From assembly GCF_036785885.1 (NCBI RefSeq), contig NC_092314.1:13847638-13911637 (forward strand): DNA of 64,000 nt, in the 5' to 3' direction. The notes beneath the pieces are model-generated. The model was given only the letters and a program-made list of their open reading frames with translations, was not told where the DNA came from and made no database searches. Below, one piece after another: positions 23,531 to 36,275 of the stretch; position 1 is the first letter of the stretch, and the number at the start of each line of letters is the position of its first letter. A program made the position numbers and the translations under genes. The stretch comes from Coffea arabica (lineage: Eukaryota; Streptophyta; Magnoliopsida; Gentianales; Rubiaceae).

Positions 23531-25095
23531 TCAGCAAGAATCCTCTTTCTGAGCATAAAGGAACTGTACGGGCTATTACCACTAAGGAGAGGTTTGAGGA
23601 ACCTGGCCAGTATATTGTGGATGAAAATGATGTAATTGGGATAGTCGAGAAGCCTTTTGTACTGGAAAAAGAGCTGTTGGAAAATGATGGAGATCCATTC
23701 ATCTTAGATTTGCCAGAACCTGTGGAGTTTGAATTTTCTGTACGATCACCTGTGCATAACTTGCAAAAAGTAACATGGGATTATAGTGAGTCTACTTTAT
23801 TGATTGGGGATGTCGAGGTACCAAAAGAGGAGGGGTTACTGTCGCCAAATTTGAAAAGATTGTGGAGGGGAATCTGATGCCATCCAAACTATCTGTGACT
23901 GAAAAGGAAGCTTTGAATTTTCTTAAATTGTTGAAAGGAAGCGAGTTCAAGATTATGGAACAGTTGGACAAGATGCCCACCGAAATTTCTATTCTAGACT
24001 TGCTTTTAACCTTTGAACGACATAGAAAGGAGTTACTTGAGGTTTTGAGCGAGGTTTGAATACCGAAGAATATTTAATTGATAAGTTTACTCATGTTGTG
24101 AGAAATATTCTGGCTGCTAATCACATAACCTTTTCTAATGAGAATTTGACTCCTAAAGAGATCGAACATAATAAGGCATTATATATCTTAGTAAGGTGTA
24201 ATGGGAATTGCTGCCGAGACTTTTGATAAACAATGGGTCCGCTCTAAACATCTGCCCGTAAAATTCTCTCATGAAACTTGGACTTTTGGATGCTAGGTTG
24301 TGACCATCTACCACGATAATAAGTGGATTTGACGGAACCAGCAAGGAATCAAATGGACGAAGTTGACTTAGTACTGAAGATAGGACCTGTCCAATTTCAA
24401 GTGGTTTTCCAGGTCATGGACTTTTCGAGTGTTTACAACATTTTATTTGGACGATCTTGGGTCCACACTTCTAGTGCCGTTTCATCTTCTCTTCATCAAA
24501 AGGTGAAATCCAGTGTCAATTATCAACTTATCACTGTGTTCGCTGAAAATGACTGTACCATGATTGTCAATTTTGGTTTGAACGGAGGAAGTAGTATAAA
24601 AGTTCTTAATTCTCCTCACCATATGATCGATATCGTGTCAATTGGACGAATTTCCATAGAAAGAATAGATGCACTTGAGGCCAGTGTCATGATGGCTAAG
24701 GAGATGATTCGAGGAGCGTCTGAAATAGGCAAGGGTATAGGATGGAATTTGCAAGGCATTTGGGAGCCTATAGAACTTTTTGGTAAGAAAGATACATTTA
24801 GACTGGGATTCTAATCGACTGTCAAGGAAAAAAGAGATGCAAGCTCGTAAGAAGGTAGAAAAAGAGGAAAAGCAGATTGCTATGAGTATCCCGCTGTTGC
24901 ACTACACATTTCCTCGGCCATCTGAGATAATCCTATCAGAATTAGATAAAGAGGGCCCAATTGAGGAGATTGAAATGGACCTGTCTCAACTATTTGTTGG
25001 AGTTACCTGTGAGGACGAGCCACTGGAAGAAATAGAGTTTCCAACCATTCCTGAAGGAACCAGGCAAAATTAGACTGTAGATTACGTTCCTTCTC
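23530..25095 (+). pseudogene. Tat protease region and pol linker remnant
   Basis: The plus strand retains the pre-protease helix region (ALNFLKLLKGSEFKIMEQLDK, 23862-24059). The protease-side motifs follow at 24323-24814 (EVDLVLKIGPVQFQVVFQVMD, NILFGRSWVHTS, LITVFAENDCTMIVN, MIRGASEIGKGIG). The catalytic D-T/S-G part, expected around 24150-24300, is scrambled by stops and frameshifts. An acidic linker (24780-25073) ends where the nested element begins. Reverse transcriptase should follow but is absent from the window. Confidence 0.75.
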
Positions 25096-26411
25096 TGACA
25101 GGTTGTCGAACCTGTGAAATAATAAATACCTGCTTAAATAAAATATAATTTTTGTAGATAGTGGTAAGCAGGATCGAATCCACAGGGACTGGGGATAATT
25201 TATTTCTTTTAGAGTCCGAAGTATGGGGGGGTTTTGGAAAATGAGAGTAACTAAATTACTTGGAATAAATTAAAATAAAATAAAACAACTACAACTCAAA
25301 TAACTAATTATCACAATAAAAATAATAATGGACGAACTCTAGCCAAGAGACAACTTCGGAGATGGTTCACTTAATTCGATCACATATGCAAGGATTATTC
25401 CAATTACTATTTGATAAATTAGTTATAGTTGTCATACACGCGATAAACAACCAACTCTTCCTCAATTTGTCGATAGCCAATGTACGACCGTTGACTATTT
25501 CTCTAATCAGAAAATAACCCTAGGTACGGCCATAGAAGTTCAATTCCCTAATTGCATGAATAATTAGAAGAGCCTAATTCTAACCAATCAACACGCTACG
25601 AGGGTCTCTTTAAGTTAGCCTGTCTATCTCTCTGACACAAACCCAATCATGCCAGTTGCCACCAGTTTAGAATAATTAAACAATTACGGATTTAACTACC
25701 CTAATTGGCTTCAGGTTATTGAATTAATCTAGAATCTGGGCCCTGGATAATCGAATAATAAAACAACCATATGAACATAAAGCAGAAGATAGACGAATAC
25801 CAGTGAATAATGGAAATAAATAAAAACTAATTCGATCTCACAAATTTAGTAGAACCAAGTCCTCCGTTGTTCCTCGACTAGACGAGAAACTTAGCCACGC
25901 CTTATGAGAAAATCTTCCCGTTGGGGAATATTGTCGAATACCTGGCGTGTGTCAGAGGCCAGTCACAAGAAAGAAAACTAGAACTAAACTAAAAACCTAA
26001 AACTAAAAAGCCATCCGTCTGTACGTTTTTCTTTTCTACTTAAAAGCCAAAAGAAAGAACCTAATCTTCTCTCCAGTGGTCCCCACCCAATTGGTAGTCA
26101 AAGCTGCCCAAAGAGAAGCCTGCCGATTTGCTCAAGTCTCTGTACGTTACTTTTCTTTCTTTAGCCAAATGACTAGTGCTTCTTGTTCTGTGGGCCCCCA
26201 CCGAATTGAGAAAATTAGTTGTTGTTCCTTTCTTGTGGGCTGCGTTGAAGTAATATGCTCTAGAAAGCCCCTCCTTTTGGTAGTTTTCTGCTTCCCTCCT
26301 AAAATTGAATCCGAATACCAAATATAAGTAAATATCAGTAATTAACACAATATTTGTCAGGGATAGAAGGGGAAATTAATAATAAAATTACTAACAAATT
26401 ATACCCTATCA
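25096..26411 (-). repeat. 3' LTR of the nested element
   Basis: Begins, on the minus strand, TGATAGGGTATAATTTG and ends ACCTGTCA. The adjacent GGTGTGGGGGGAAT (26412-26425) is the polypurine tract. The 95-codon minus-strand frame at 26061-26348 recurs in the other LTR; it carries no recognised domain and is not called as a gene. Confidence 0.8.
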
Positions 26412-27383
26412 ATTCCCCCCACACCTGAATCATGCTTGCTCTCAAGCATGGGGACAACTCAACTCAAAAATGGCTAGCTTTCACATTATCGTCGCCAGCT
26501 GTGCTTATACCAAAATCAAGATTTAGTGGTTAAGTGTCAAGTCATATCTCTCCCGGTTAGCTCCTATGTTCATAGACCCGTCCAATTCATGGCTAACTCA
26601 TCTAAGAAATCCAAATATTAACTAGCAACAGTCGGCAATTAAGTCAACTGGCGACCCAAAATCTCAACATTACGAACCAAGGATCGGCAGGCCAACATGA
26701 TCATAAACTCATATATTTTCCACATCTGATTTTTTTTTCTTTCACTTCTTTTTTTTCTTTGGATTTTTTTTTTGCACGAATAATGCTTAGTCCCAAGCTA
26801 TTCAAGTCTTTTGACGTGAACTCTGACATTTTTAGATGAAAGAGCCCAGTTACTCAACTTTTCACAGCTCCAGGACCACTTACTCATAGATATCGTCACT
26901 TTTTGACACGAGAGCCGACACGTGCGGTGAAGACTCCCAGTTACTGGGTGGCGACACTAGCGGAGTATAGCCATACGTTATTCACCATAACACACCAAAA
27001 TACCAAGTAATTAAAGATCATAGCCTGCGTCATGTCCTAAATATGGAGAACTAAGGTCAACAGAAGACCAATCCACACAACAATGCCAGTAAAATATTTA
27101 CATTGCCTAAACAAGTTAGCCATAAATCGCACCAAGTCGTTAAACTCAAAACATTCACCAAGACAGCATGCTCTTACTTGCCACCGAAACTCAACTCATA
27201 GTATAAACTACAACTAACAATAAAAAAGTGAGCTGCCGACATATTCACCAAGATAAAAGCAAGGGAAAAACACCCAAAAGGGATAAAGGAACAACACCTA
27301 AACAGAAAACAAAAGGAAAACAATCAAAAAAATGAAAAACTGGAAATATCTAGCACCCAAACAGACCCCCCCACACCTAAATC

Positions 27384-27402
27384 ACACATTGCCCTCAATG
27401 TG
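27384..27402. repeat. Hairpin beside a second polypurine-like tract
   Basis: CACATTG/CAATGTG pair around CCCT, next to a 7-C run (minus GTGTGGGGGGG) at 27366-27376. A related hairpin, CATGCTTG/CAAGCATG, precedes the true polypurine tract at about 26430-26450. The repeated arrangement is typical of the 3' internal region of Athila-type elements. Confidence 0.5.
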
Positions 27403-27455
27403 ATAATGTAATAGCAGAAAAGAAGAAGAGGGGCAACAGTACTTCCCTGAAGTCG

Positions 27456-27640
27456 TCAAAACAGGGGTGGATCGGGCCCGAACGGAGGGGCAATTTCCGC
27501 ATGTTGCATAAAAGCCGCCAGATTTTGTGCCATGCTACGTAAGTTGATGCCAATATGGGTCACGCGAGTCTCCAGTCGCTCAACGGTGTTTCGGAGTTGG
27601 ATCCAATCGTCGGCCGTTGGGGTGGAGGGGGCTGAGGGGT
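27456..27640 (-). pseudogene. Tail of a downstream ORF in the nested element
   Basis: A short minus-strand frame encodes DDWIQLRNTVERLETRVTHI followed by NLRSMAQNLAAFMQHAEIAPP and a TGA stop (27456-27458). It looks like a heptad-rich coiled coil of the kind found at the 3' coding end of Athila-like elements. Upstream in this frame there are stops. Confidence 0.35.
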
Positions 27641-28849
27641 CCTAGGGGTCCTAGACCCCAACAAGACAGCAAATGCAATGGAGAATTATCGGAGGCTCCA
27701 AATGAGTTCAATGCAGAAACAAAACAGTCAAAAAGTGCAACAACTGCTCCAAATACCCCACGCAAGTCAATAAGACACAACCGATCAGCAATAAGCAAAA
27801 GAAGGGGCACAGTAGCCTTCCAATTCAACCAACAGGTACAGAGAAATACCCAGCCAACAAGACAGCAAATGTAACCAACAAGTACCGGAGGTCCAAAAAT
27901 GCAACAAAAGTCTCCAATTGGACAGAGAAGAAAACAACTCAAACGGCAAACCCAACCAACAACACGGACAATTCAACCACCCAAAGACTAGGGAACTATC
28001 CCAACGTACAGCAATGCCAAACAAAAAGCATATGTGGATCCAATTCAGGCAAAAACATGAGTAATGCAGCCCAACAATTTCACTAAATATGCCCAACCTG
28101 AATAAGCAAGGCTACTGACGCACTAGCCCTTAACACTAGTAACAATTGCAATCAATGAGCGCCCGTGTTCCAAACGTAATCAAATTGAGAATTAAGGTAG
28201 TCCAAAAAGGATTAAATGCTCCTAAATAAGGCAATTAGAGGCAACCAACTTCAATGCACAAATTTAAGCGTTACAGGCACTGCCCAATATAACACACAAA
28301 GTACCCATAATTAGACACAAATTATAACAAATTAGACACAATGGAACCCAAAATCGTAACAACTGCCTCCAAGTGGACAATTAATTACCTAAATCAATTT
28401 GCCAAAATCAGCAATTGACCCACGAATCACAGGGTAGACAGGCACGACTCAACCACAAATGCCAATAGTCACAACCCGCTTAATTAGGCAATCCAGAACA
28501 CAGGATTATCAGACGTGAAACAACTACCATCACCAGTACCACTGGTGAGTGTATAGGGAGAAATTAAAGCAAATAATCAATCCAGTGAACAAAATAGATT
28601 CGAACACCCAAGCAGCGCCAAAAATAAGTGAAAATTAAAACCAGAAGCAATTGGCAACTCACTCCCAAAGTACCCCCAAATATCGCAGCAGTTTAACTCA
28701 ATTATACCCAAAATTAACCCCAAAAAATGCCCAAAATCACTGCCTGCTGTTTTCTAACAAGAAGCCCAAGCAAAGGTACAAAATTTCGGCAATATAAGAT
28801 TCAGAATAAGACAAATTGAGGCAGGAATCGCAATACCTCCACCTGCCAA

Positions 28850-29230
28850 TTTTTGGCAGATGGTAACGCGTTGGGGTGGAGCTGGTGGAGACAAGACAAG
28901 GACGTGGAGTGGCGGTGGTGGTGCGGCGTGGGCTGGACGAGCTGCGCGGGGGAAGGAGGCGGCGGCTCTGGTTGCGGATGACGCTGGAGGCGGGCGAGGG
29001 AGGAGCGGCGCGGCATGCTGGTGGCGGGGCTGGTGGACTTCGTCGACGAGCTGCGGGGAGAAAGAGATGCGCGAGCTGGTGCCTCGCACGTTGTGGGTCG
29101 GCGGAGCTCTTGGCGGCGGCGGCTGAAGAAGAACAGAAAAGGGGAAAAGGGAAAGCAGCGGGGAAGAAGAAAGAAAGAAAGAAAGAAAGAAGGAAAGAAA
29201 GAAGAAAAGAGAAAAGGGAAATGTTTTTTT
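28850..29230. other. GC-rich insert with GAAA microsatellite inside the nested element
   Basis: A sharply GC-rich stretch (28860-29130) ends in a GAAA/GGAA microsatellite (29160-29220). Low-complexity frames exist on both strands; a minus-strand one (28754-29263) gives a Ser/Phe then Pro/Ala-rich protein with no domain. The composition is unlike the surrounding element, so it may be captured host sequence. The element's pol region is missing here. Confidence 0.5.
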
Positions 29231-29624
29231 TTTTTCAAAATTACTCCAACGTAAATCGTCCAAATTGGAAATTACTTTTAAAAAAAATTATTATTATTAT
29301 TTTTTTTTGTAATAATAAAATTAAAAAAATTTTTTTTTTTTGAATTCATTTTTGGGTCGTCAAACACCGTGTGGGCACGCCAAGATTAGAGAGCATCCAC
29401 TGACTTCGAGAGTTACCTTACGCACTTTAACGCGTGCCCTCCTCGCGTGGGCACGCTAAGATTACCTATCCTGATCAGAGTTAGAAAACATCAAGAGTGA
29501 CTAGTACCCACGTGAGAAATGACATAATTAAATAATTAAGCACTAAAATAATAAAATTAACAATTGGGTTGCCTCCCAAAAAGCGCCTTTCTTTAATGTC
29601 TTTGGCTAGACATGTTATGCTTGT

Positions 29625-30680
29625 TCATGGAGAATAAATTCTTGTGACTCGCTTTAATGCTTCATCTTCAATATGATCCTGGTAACCCTCATAGATGGAG
29701 TAATTTTTGAGCACACGAGTTACGATTTTCCATGGACTAGTTGATGGCGCCAAATAATCAAGCATTGATCGCAATTCTTCATCCACTTCTCCATCAAGAG
29801 CATTCAACGGTTCAAGATATTTGACCATAGCTACTCTTAACTCATTCCTGCCATGAGACTCAAGAACTTCCGGTATAACAAAATCAATCTCATTAACAGA
29901 AATCATAGAGTAAGAGGTAAGAAAATGCGGGTTAGGGAATGGAGGTGGTGTCACCACATTTGATGATTTTTCACTGGATTCTTTAACTTGAATGGGTTGC
30001 GGTTGGGGTTCCATTTCTTCATTTTCAGCTTCTTTTTCAACTGCATCTGTAGATCTCTCATTTTGACACTCTTGCATCTCCTCATCACTAGTCAAGCAAA
30101 TTGCACTCTCATTTTCTTCAAAATCAACAATGGTTTTCGAGGGCAATTCTTCAAATTGAGAAGCCAATCGATTTATTCTGGATGTCAATAGACATATTTG
30201 ATCTTCCAGATTACTCATTGCATCCTTCATCATCTCATTTCTCATTCGTGTCTCCTGTTGGAATTGATATGTATTAGTAGCTAATGATTCAACTATTTCT
30301 TCAAGAGACATACCTGACATAGATGATGATTCTTGAGACTCATACTGCTGAAAATTCATTGGCCCTGTTGTATAATTATAACTGGAGTTATCCCACAATC
30401 CTTGATCATACCCGTTTGGATTAGGGTTATACCACGTTTGAGATCAGGGTGAAAAATCTCCATAATTATTGAGTGGGACACTCAGATTATCTTGATATTC
30501 GGGGCACATACCGGTTGAATGATCCCTGGCATAACAAATTTTACAGGTTGCAGCAGCCATTCTTTCTCTAATAGAGTTTAGTGCCTCTGCATATGCAAAC
30601 TTAGCAAAAAAACAAGTCTCATTGCCTTCCCTGGAAACAAAATCCAGTCTATCACCAAAATATGGAGTGTTAGAAGCCAT
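29625..30680 (-). pseudogene. gag-like ORF of the nested element, one in-frame stop
   Basis: A single minus-strand frame of about 352 codons is broken only by a TGA at 30444-30446. The N-terminal part (MASNTPYFGDR...) includes a zinc-knuckle-like CKICYARDHSTGMCPEY. An Asn/Tyr/Gly-rich linker follows, then a heptad-rich coiled coil (EEIVESLATN, then EDQICLLTSRINRLASQFEEL). A C-terminal acidic region ends near IYSP. The order fits the C-terminal part of Athila-type gag proteins; the capsid domain proper is missing. Confidence 0.65.
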
Positions 30681-30766
30681 AAACTATATAAAAAAATAAG
30701 AGAAAAATAAATAAAAAAAATAAGAAAAAGATGAATTCAAAAAAAAACAAATTAATCTGGCACCAG

Positions 30767-30784
30767 TCCCCGGCAACGGCGCCA
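30767..30784 (-). other. Primer-binding site, tRNA-Asp type
   Basis: The minus strand reads TGGCGCCGTTGCCGGGGA, complementary to the 3' end of plant tRNA-Asp, and lies five bases inside the right LTR. It shows that 30790-32106 is the 5' LTR. Confidence 0.85.
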
Positions 30785-30789
30785 AAAAT

Positions 30790-32106
30790 TGACAGGTTGT
30801 CGAACCTGTGCAATAATAAATACCTGCTTAAATAAAATATAATTTTTGTAGATAGTGGTAAGCAGGGTCGAATCCACAGGGATTGGGGATAATTTATTTC
30901 TTTTAGAGTCCGAAGTATGGGGGGGGTTTTGGAAAATGAGAGTAACTAAATTACTTGGAATAAATTAAAATAAAATAAAACAACTACAACTCAAATAACT
31001 AATTATCACAATAAAAATAATAATGGACGAACTCTAACCAAGAGACAACTTCGGAGATGGTTCACTTAATTCGATCACAGATGCAAGGATTATTCCAATT
31101 ACTATCTGATAAATTAGTTATAGTTGTCATACACGCGATAAACAACCAACTCTTCCTCAATTTGTCGATAGCCAAGGTACGACCGTTGACTATTTCTCTA
31201 ATCAGGAAATAACCCTAGATACGACCATAGAAGTTCAATTCCCTAATTGCATGAATAATTAGAAGAGCCTAATTCTAACCAATCAACACGCTACGAGGGT
31301 CTCTTTAAGTTAGCCTGTCTATCTCCCTGACACAAATCCAATCATGCCAGTTGCCACCAGTTTAGAATAATTAAACAATTACGGATTTAACTACCCTAAT
31401 TGGCTTCAGGTTATTGAATTAATCTAGAATCCGGGCCCTGGATAATCGAATAATAAAACAACCATATGAACATAAAGCAGAAGATAGACGAATACCAGTG
31501 AATAATGGAAATAAATAAAAACTAATTCGATCTCACAAATTTAGTAGAACCAAGTCCTCCGTTGTTCCTCGACTAGACGAGAAACTTAGCCACGCCTCAT
31601 GAGAAAATCTTCCCGTTGGGGAATATTGTCAAATACCTGGCGTGTGTCAGAGGCCAGTCACAAGAAAGAAAACTAAAACTAAACTAAAAACCTAAAACTA
31701 AAAAGCCGTCCGTCTGTACATTTTTCTTTTCTACTTAAAAGCCAAAAGAAAGAACCTAATCTTCTCTCCAGTGGTCCCCACCCAATTGGTAGTCAAAGCT
31801 GCCCAAAGAGAAGCCTGCCGATTTGCTCAAGTCTCTGTACGTTACTTTTCTTTCTTTAGCCAAATGACTAGTGCTCTTTGTTCTGTGGGCCCCTACCGAA
31901 TTGAGAAAATTAGTTGTTGTTCCTTTCTTGTGGGCTGCGTTGAAGTAATATGCTCTAGAAAGCCCCTCCTTTTGGTAGTTTTCTGCTTCCCTCCTAAAAT
32001 TGATTCCAAATACCAAATATAAGTAAATATCAACAATTAACACAATATTTGTCAGGGATAGAAGGGGAAATTAATAATAAAATTACTAACAAATTATACC
32101 CTATCA
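30790..32106 (-). repeat. 5' LTR of the nested element
   Basis: Direct copy of 25096-26411 with only scattered substitutions by eye. It is bordered on the inside by the primer-binding site and on the outside by a polypurine tract that belongs to another internal-region copy. Confidence 0.8.
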
Positions 32107-32950
32107 ATTCCCCCCACACCTGAATCATGCTTGCCCTCAAGCATGGGGACAACTCAACTCAAAAATGGCTAGCTTTCACATTATCGTCGCCAGCTGTGCT
32201 TATACCAAAATCAAGATTTAGTGGTTAAGTGTCAAGTCATATCTCTCCCGGTTAGCTCCTATGTTCATAGACCCGTCCAATTCATGGCTAACTCATCTAA
32301 GAAATCCAAATATTAACTAGCAACAGTCGGCAATTAAGTCAACTGGCGACCCAAAATCTCAACATTACGAACCAAGGATCGGCAGGCCAACATGATCATA
32401 AACTCATATATTTTCCACATCTGATTTTTTTTTCTTTCACTTCTTTTTTTTCTTTGGATTTTTTTTTTGCACGAATAATGCTTAGTCCCAAGCTATTCAA
32501 GTCTTTTGACGTGAACTCTGACATTTTTAGATGAAAGAGCCCAGTTACTCAACTTTTCACAGCTCCAGGACCACTTACTCATAGATATCGTCACTTTTTG
32601 ACACGAGAGCCGACACGTGCGGTGAAGACTCCCGGTTACTGGGTGGCGACACTAGCGGAGTATAGCCATACGTTATTCACCATAACACACCAAAATACAA
32701 AGTAATTAAAGATCATAGCCTGCGTCATGTCCTAAATATGGAGAACTAAGGTCAACAGAAGACCAATCCACACAACAATGCCAGTAAAATATTTACATTG
32801 CCTAAACAAGTTAGCCATAAATCGCACCAAGTCGTTAAACTCAAAACATTCACCAAGACAGCATGCTCTTACTTGCCACCGAAACTCAACTCATAGTATA
32901 AACTACAACTAACAATAAAAAAGTGAGCTGCCGACATATTCACCAAGATA
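32107..32950 (-). repeat. Extra partial internal region beyond the 5' LTR
   Basis: Matches 26412-27255 nearly base for base, then stops at CACCAAGATA and joins the Tat RNase H region (AGAATTCGATATC). A normal insertion would have host DNA directly after the LTR. This arrangement points to a former tandem element truncated by a deletion that also removed host reverse transcriptase. Confidence 0.75.
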
Positions 32951-33502
32951 AGAATTCGATATCATTTTCACTACGCAGAAGGCAATCAAGGGTCAAGTTA
33001 TAGCAGATCATTCGGCTGAAAATCCAGGGAAGATGATTACCAGTCATTGTATTCCTATTTTTCTGACGAGGAGTTCTTATTTATTGGCACATCAAAAGAT
33101 ATGAATGAACAATACCCTGGGCGAAGGTTATTCTTTAATGCTTCGAATTCTTTTGGGGTTGGAATTGGAGTTGTTCTAGTGTCACCTGAGGGAAACCATT
33201 ACCCTGCCGTTGCTAAATTACGATTTTCTTGTACTGACAACATGGCTGAGTATGAATCTGGCATTTTTGGACTGAAAATGGCATTGAAAGTGGAGATAAA
33301 GGATTTGGTTGTGTTCAGTGATTCTGATGTATTAATGCATCAAACGCTTAAGCAGTGGGTGACGTTAGACTCGAAAATCATGTCGTATCATTGCAGTCTG
33401 CTCAGTTTGGCCAATAAGTTTCAAAGTCTGGAGTTCAGGCATATCTCTCACACTTGCAGCATTTTTGCTGATGCTCTGGCTACCTTGTCTTCTATGATTT
33501 AA
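32951..33502 (+). pseudogene. Tat RNase H domain (second half of pol)
   Basis: The first part reads EFDIIFTTQKAIKGQVIADH, the tether before RNase H. The open frame at 33047-33502 carries the RNase H fold: FNASNSFGVGIGVVLVSPEG, CTDNMAEYESGIFGLKMALK, VFSDSDVLMHQTL and FADALATLSSMI. The first catalytic Asp (usually FDGA) is Asn here, while the NMAEYE Glu and the SDSD Asp remain. The reverse transcriptase that should precede it is missing. Confidence 0.75.
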
Positions 33503-34850
33503 TATCTAGACGAGCTGATAATCGAGCCTATTTAGATTTAATCCCAAGATAAACTGGCACATTGTCTGGTTATGGGAAAAACATCTGACAATCATATATG
33601 GTATAGCAATATCAAAGAATTCATAAAGATAAAATCTTACCCTCCGAGTGCCGATTCAACTGCCAAAAGCTCCTTGCACAGAATGTCATCAAAATTCTTC
33701 TTGAACGGAGAGGTGTTATATAAGAAAATAATAGATTTGGGCCTTCTAAAGTGCATTGATAGAGAGAAAGCTAATTATATGATGAAAGAAGTGCACAACG
33801 GTGTATGTGGATCCCACATGAATGGACACTTATTATGAATATCATGAGAACGAGGTACTTCTTACTCGCCATGGAACACAACTATGTAGATTTTGTCAGA
33901 AAATATATTAAGTGTCAAATGCATGCTGATATTATACATGCTTCTCCTACAGAGTCATATAATATAATTGCTCCTTGAGCCTGTTCAATGTGGGGAATGG
34001 ATGTGATTGAAATTATTGATCCTCCAGTCTCGAATGGGTATCTATTCATCCTGGTGGCAATCGAGTAATTTACCAAATAGGTTGAGGCAACATCTTACAA
34101 GAACGTAACCAAGAAAATCGTATCCGATTTTATGAGGGACCACATTATCTGTCATTTTGGGGTGCCAGAGACGCTGATTATCAACAATGCCAGAAACCTC
34201 AATAATGATATGGTAGATGGGTTATGCGAACAATTTAAGATTAAGCACTGGAATTCGACTATCTACAGGCCTCAGATGAATGGAGTGGTAGAGGTTGCAA
34301 ACAAAATTTGAAAAAAATCATTCTCAAATTGATGCAAAGGAACCGAGATTAGCATGAGAAACTGCCATATGCATTAATGGCTTATTGGACTGCAATTAGA
34401 ACTTCTATTAGGCAACGCCTTATTCACTCATGTACGGTATGGAAGCAGCATTATCCGCGGAGGTTAAGATCCCCTCTTTGGGCATTTTAATGAAAACTCA
34501 GTTGGAGGAAGTTGAATGGATTAAACAGTGACACGAGCAACTATCCTTGATTGATGAAAAGCGGTTAAATATTGTTTGCCACGGACAGTGCTATCAAAGG
34601 CGAATGGCCCGTGCTTACAATAAAAATATCAAATCTCGCCTATTCCAAGAAGGGAACAAAGTCTTGAAACGAATTCTTCCTATCCAAGACGAAACTAAAG
34701 GAAAATTTGCCCCATATTGGCAAGAACCTTTCATAGTCAAGTAAGTATTACCCAGAGGAGCACTCATTTTCACTGAGATGGACAAACAGATTTTTTTCTC
34801 AACCAATCAATTTAGATGTGTGTAAAAAGTTTTTTATCTGATTATATGAA
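33503..34850 (+). pseudogene. Tat integrase remnant
   Basis: The N-terminal zinc-binding region begins near 33690 (NGEVLYKK, LKCIDREKANYMMKEVHNGVCGSH). Integrase-core remnants span 33840-34420 with many stops. The C-terminal part (34430-34744) is clear: MEAALSAEVKIPSLGI, QCYQRRMARAYNKN, FQEGNKVLKRILPI and KFAPYWQEPFIVK. It is a dead copy in several frames. Confidence 0.75.
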
Positions 34851-36275
34851 TTTTCTTTTTGAAATACGGTTTAGGGTGGACTAAAAGGTGAACTTTTTTC
34901 TTTTTTGTTTGAACATTTTATCCCTAGTTCTCTCCTTTGAACCTCCAAAATGATCTACCCTTTCGTTTAGTAACCTCCTAAGGATCGCAAACCCCACATT
35001 GGGGTAAATTTTATCTTTCATTTGTTAAAAAAAAAAGAAGCCAAACTGGGGTAAATTTTTAGTTTCAATAGCTTTATATTAGGGCAAGATCTTATAGGAT
35101 GCGATTTTAGGATTTTTGAAACCCTTTTGAATTTTTTTTTTCCTTTCGAACCTTAACATTTTTTAACACCACACCTAACCCTATTATAAAAGCCATGAAG
35201 CCTCGGCCTCCACCTTAGCAGTGCTTCTAATAGAAAATTTTTTAATCAAATTACAAATGATGTCAGCATATATTTACCAATTTCATAAGGGAAGGATTGT
35301 TACACTGATACCATTAATCTTGAAATACATTTCTGAATTGATAGAGGCTGTCTCTAAATTTGTTAATTAGGTGAAAATTCGAAAGAGCACCTTCGAAAAA
35401 AAGAAAATAAAAAAGAAAAAAAGAAAGAGAAAAGAAGAAGAAGAAAAGAAAAGGAAAAAATGAAAAGAAAAAAATAAAAAGCAAAAGAAAAATAATAATA
35501 AATAGGCGGGGGCAATTTTAGTGAAAATCCGAAAGGGCGCTAAGGTCGGGTTTTGAAGTACTGACTGAGTCATGTATAGAAAGCCGATGGTCGACTGTTA
35601 AGAAGTTGGTGACTATGTTCGTTTGAATTTTTCCTCTTGTTGAGGTTCTTTTGGCAACACCAAATTTCAGAAATGTGATGTCTGAAAGGATCAAATGTGA
35701 CATTTTTCTCATCTTAGAAGGGTCATTCAAATTTGTCTCCAAATTGTTCCGTAAACTTAATAAGAGTCATTATTTTCGTTGAAAAATTATTTTACTCTAT
35801 TTGGTGTCCTTGCATGAAATAATTTTGTCTAAAATTTTTATTTGTTTTCCATTTAACTTGGTCAAAAGATAATCCCTGTAATTTAGCATAAATGGTGCAT
35901 AAACATATTTCTTATGGTCTAAGCACAGTTGGCTGAGTACAGATGCTAACGGATCAAGAGAGGGTTACACAAGATTTTCGAATCGAACAGTTGTACGATA
36001 TTAAAAGGCCTAGGTTTCTTAAGACTCGAAGGACCGCACGGTGGTGGCATTATATTTCGCCATGGTTATTTTTATTATCGTTTGCAGGATTGAACTACAT
36101 AAATTTTCTTGAACGAACAGAAAATCAGCAATTATTCAGTCAAGTCTGATCTACATTGGGGCAATTTTATCGCAAATGTGATATATGATTTAATAAGTAA
36201 ATTCAATATTTGTTTAGAAAAATAACAAAAATCACTTCACACCTTTTGATTCAAACACCTTTTTTATGTAAACTT
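34851..36275 (+). other. Tat 3' untranslated region
   Basis: No ORF is supported. It contains purine/pyrimidine low-complexity sequence (35397-35500, GAAAAAGAAAGA-like) and a short repeated phrase, GTGAAAATYCGAAAG (about 35371 and 35520). It leads into the tandem array. Confidence 0.6.

Larger units (their letters stand above)
25096..32950 (-). mobile_element. Nested Athila-like non-autonomous LTR retrotransposon
   Basis: The two LTRs (25096-26411 and 30790-32106, about 1.32 kb) have inverted termini TGAYAGG...CCTGTCA and look very similar by eye, suggesting a fairly recent insertion. A tRNA-Asp-type primer-binding site, a gag frame on the minus strand and a G-rich polypurine tract beside the left LTR fix the orientation. 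No protease, RT, RNase H or integrase is present between the LTRs. Beyond the right LTR, 32107-32950 is a second partial copy of the internal 3' region (26412-27255). The array is therefore LTR-internal-LTR-partial internal, cut off at 32950 where host sequence resumes. Confidence 0.8.

Noticed and set aside
26061..26348. 95-codon minus-strand ORF, repeated at 31756-32043
   Set aside because: It lies inside the LTR, has no recognisable domain, and its preservation is explained by LTR duplication.
27364..27376. This G-run (minus strand) as the outer boundary of the LTR
   Set aside because: Inverted termini TGAYAGG/CCTGTCA and a second polypurine tract at 26412 define a shorter LTR. The longer repeat includes internal sequence.
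28754..29343. Overlapping Pro/Arg/Gly-rich frames on both strands
   Set aside because: Composition alone explains them: a GC-rich block next to GAAA repeats keeps several frames open. No domain is visible.
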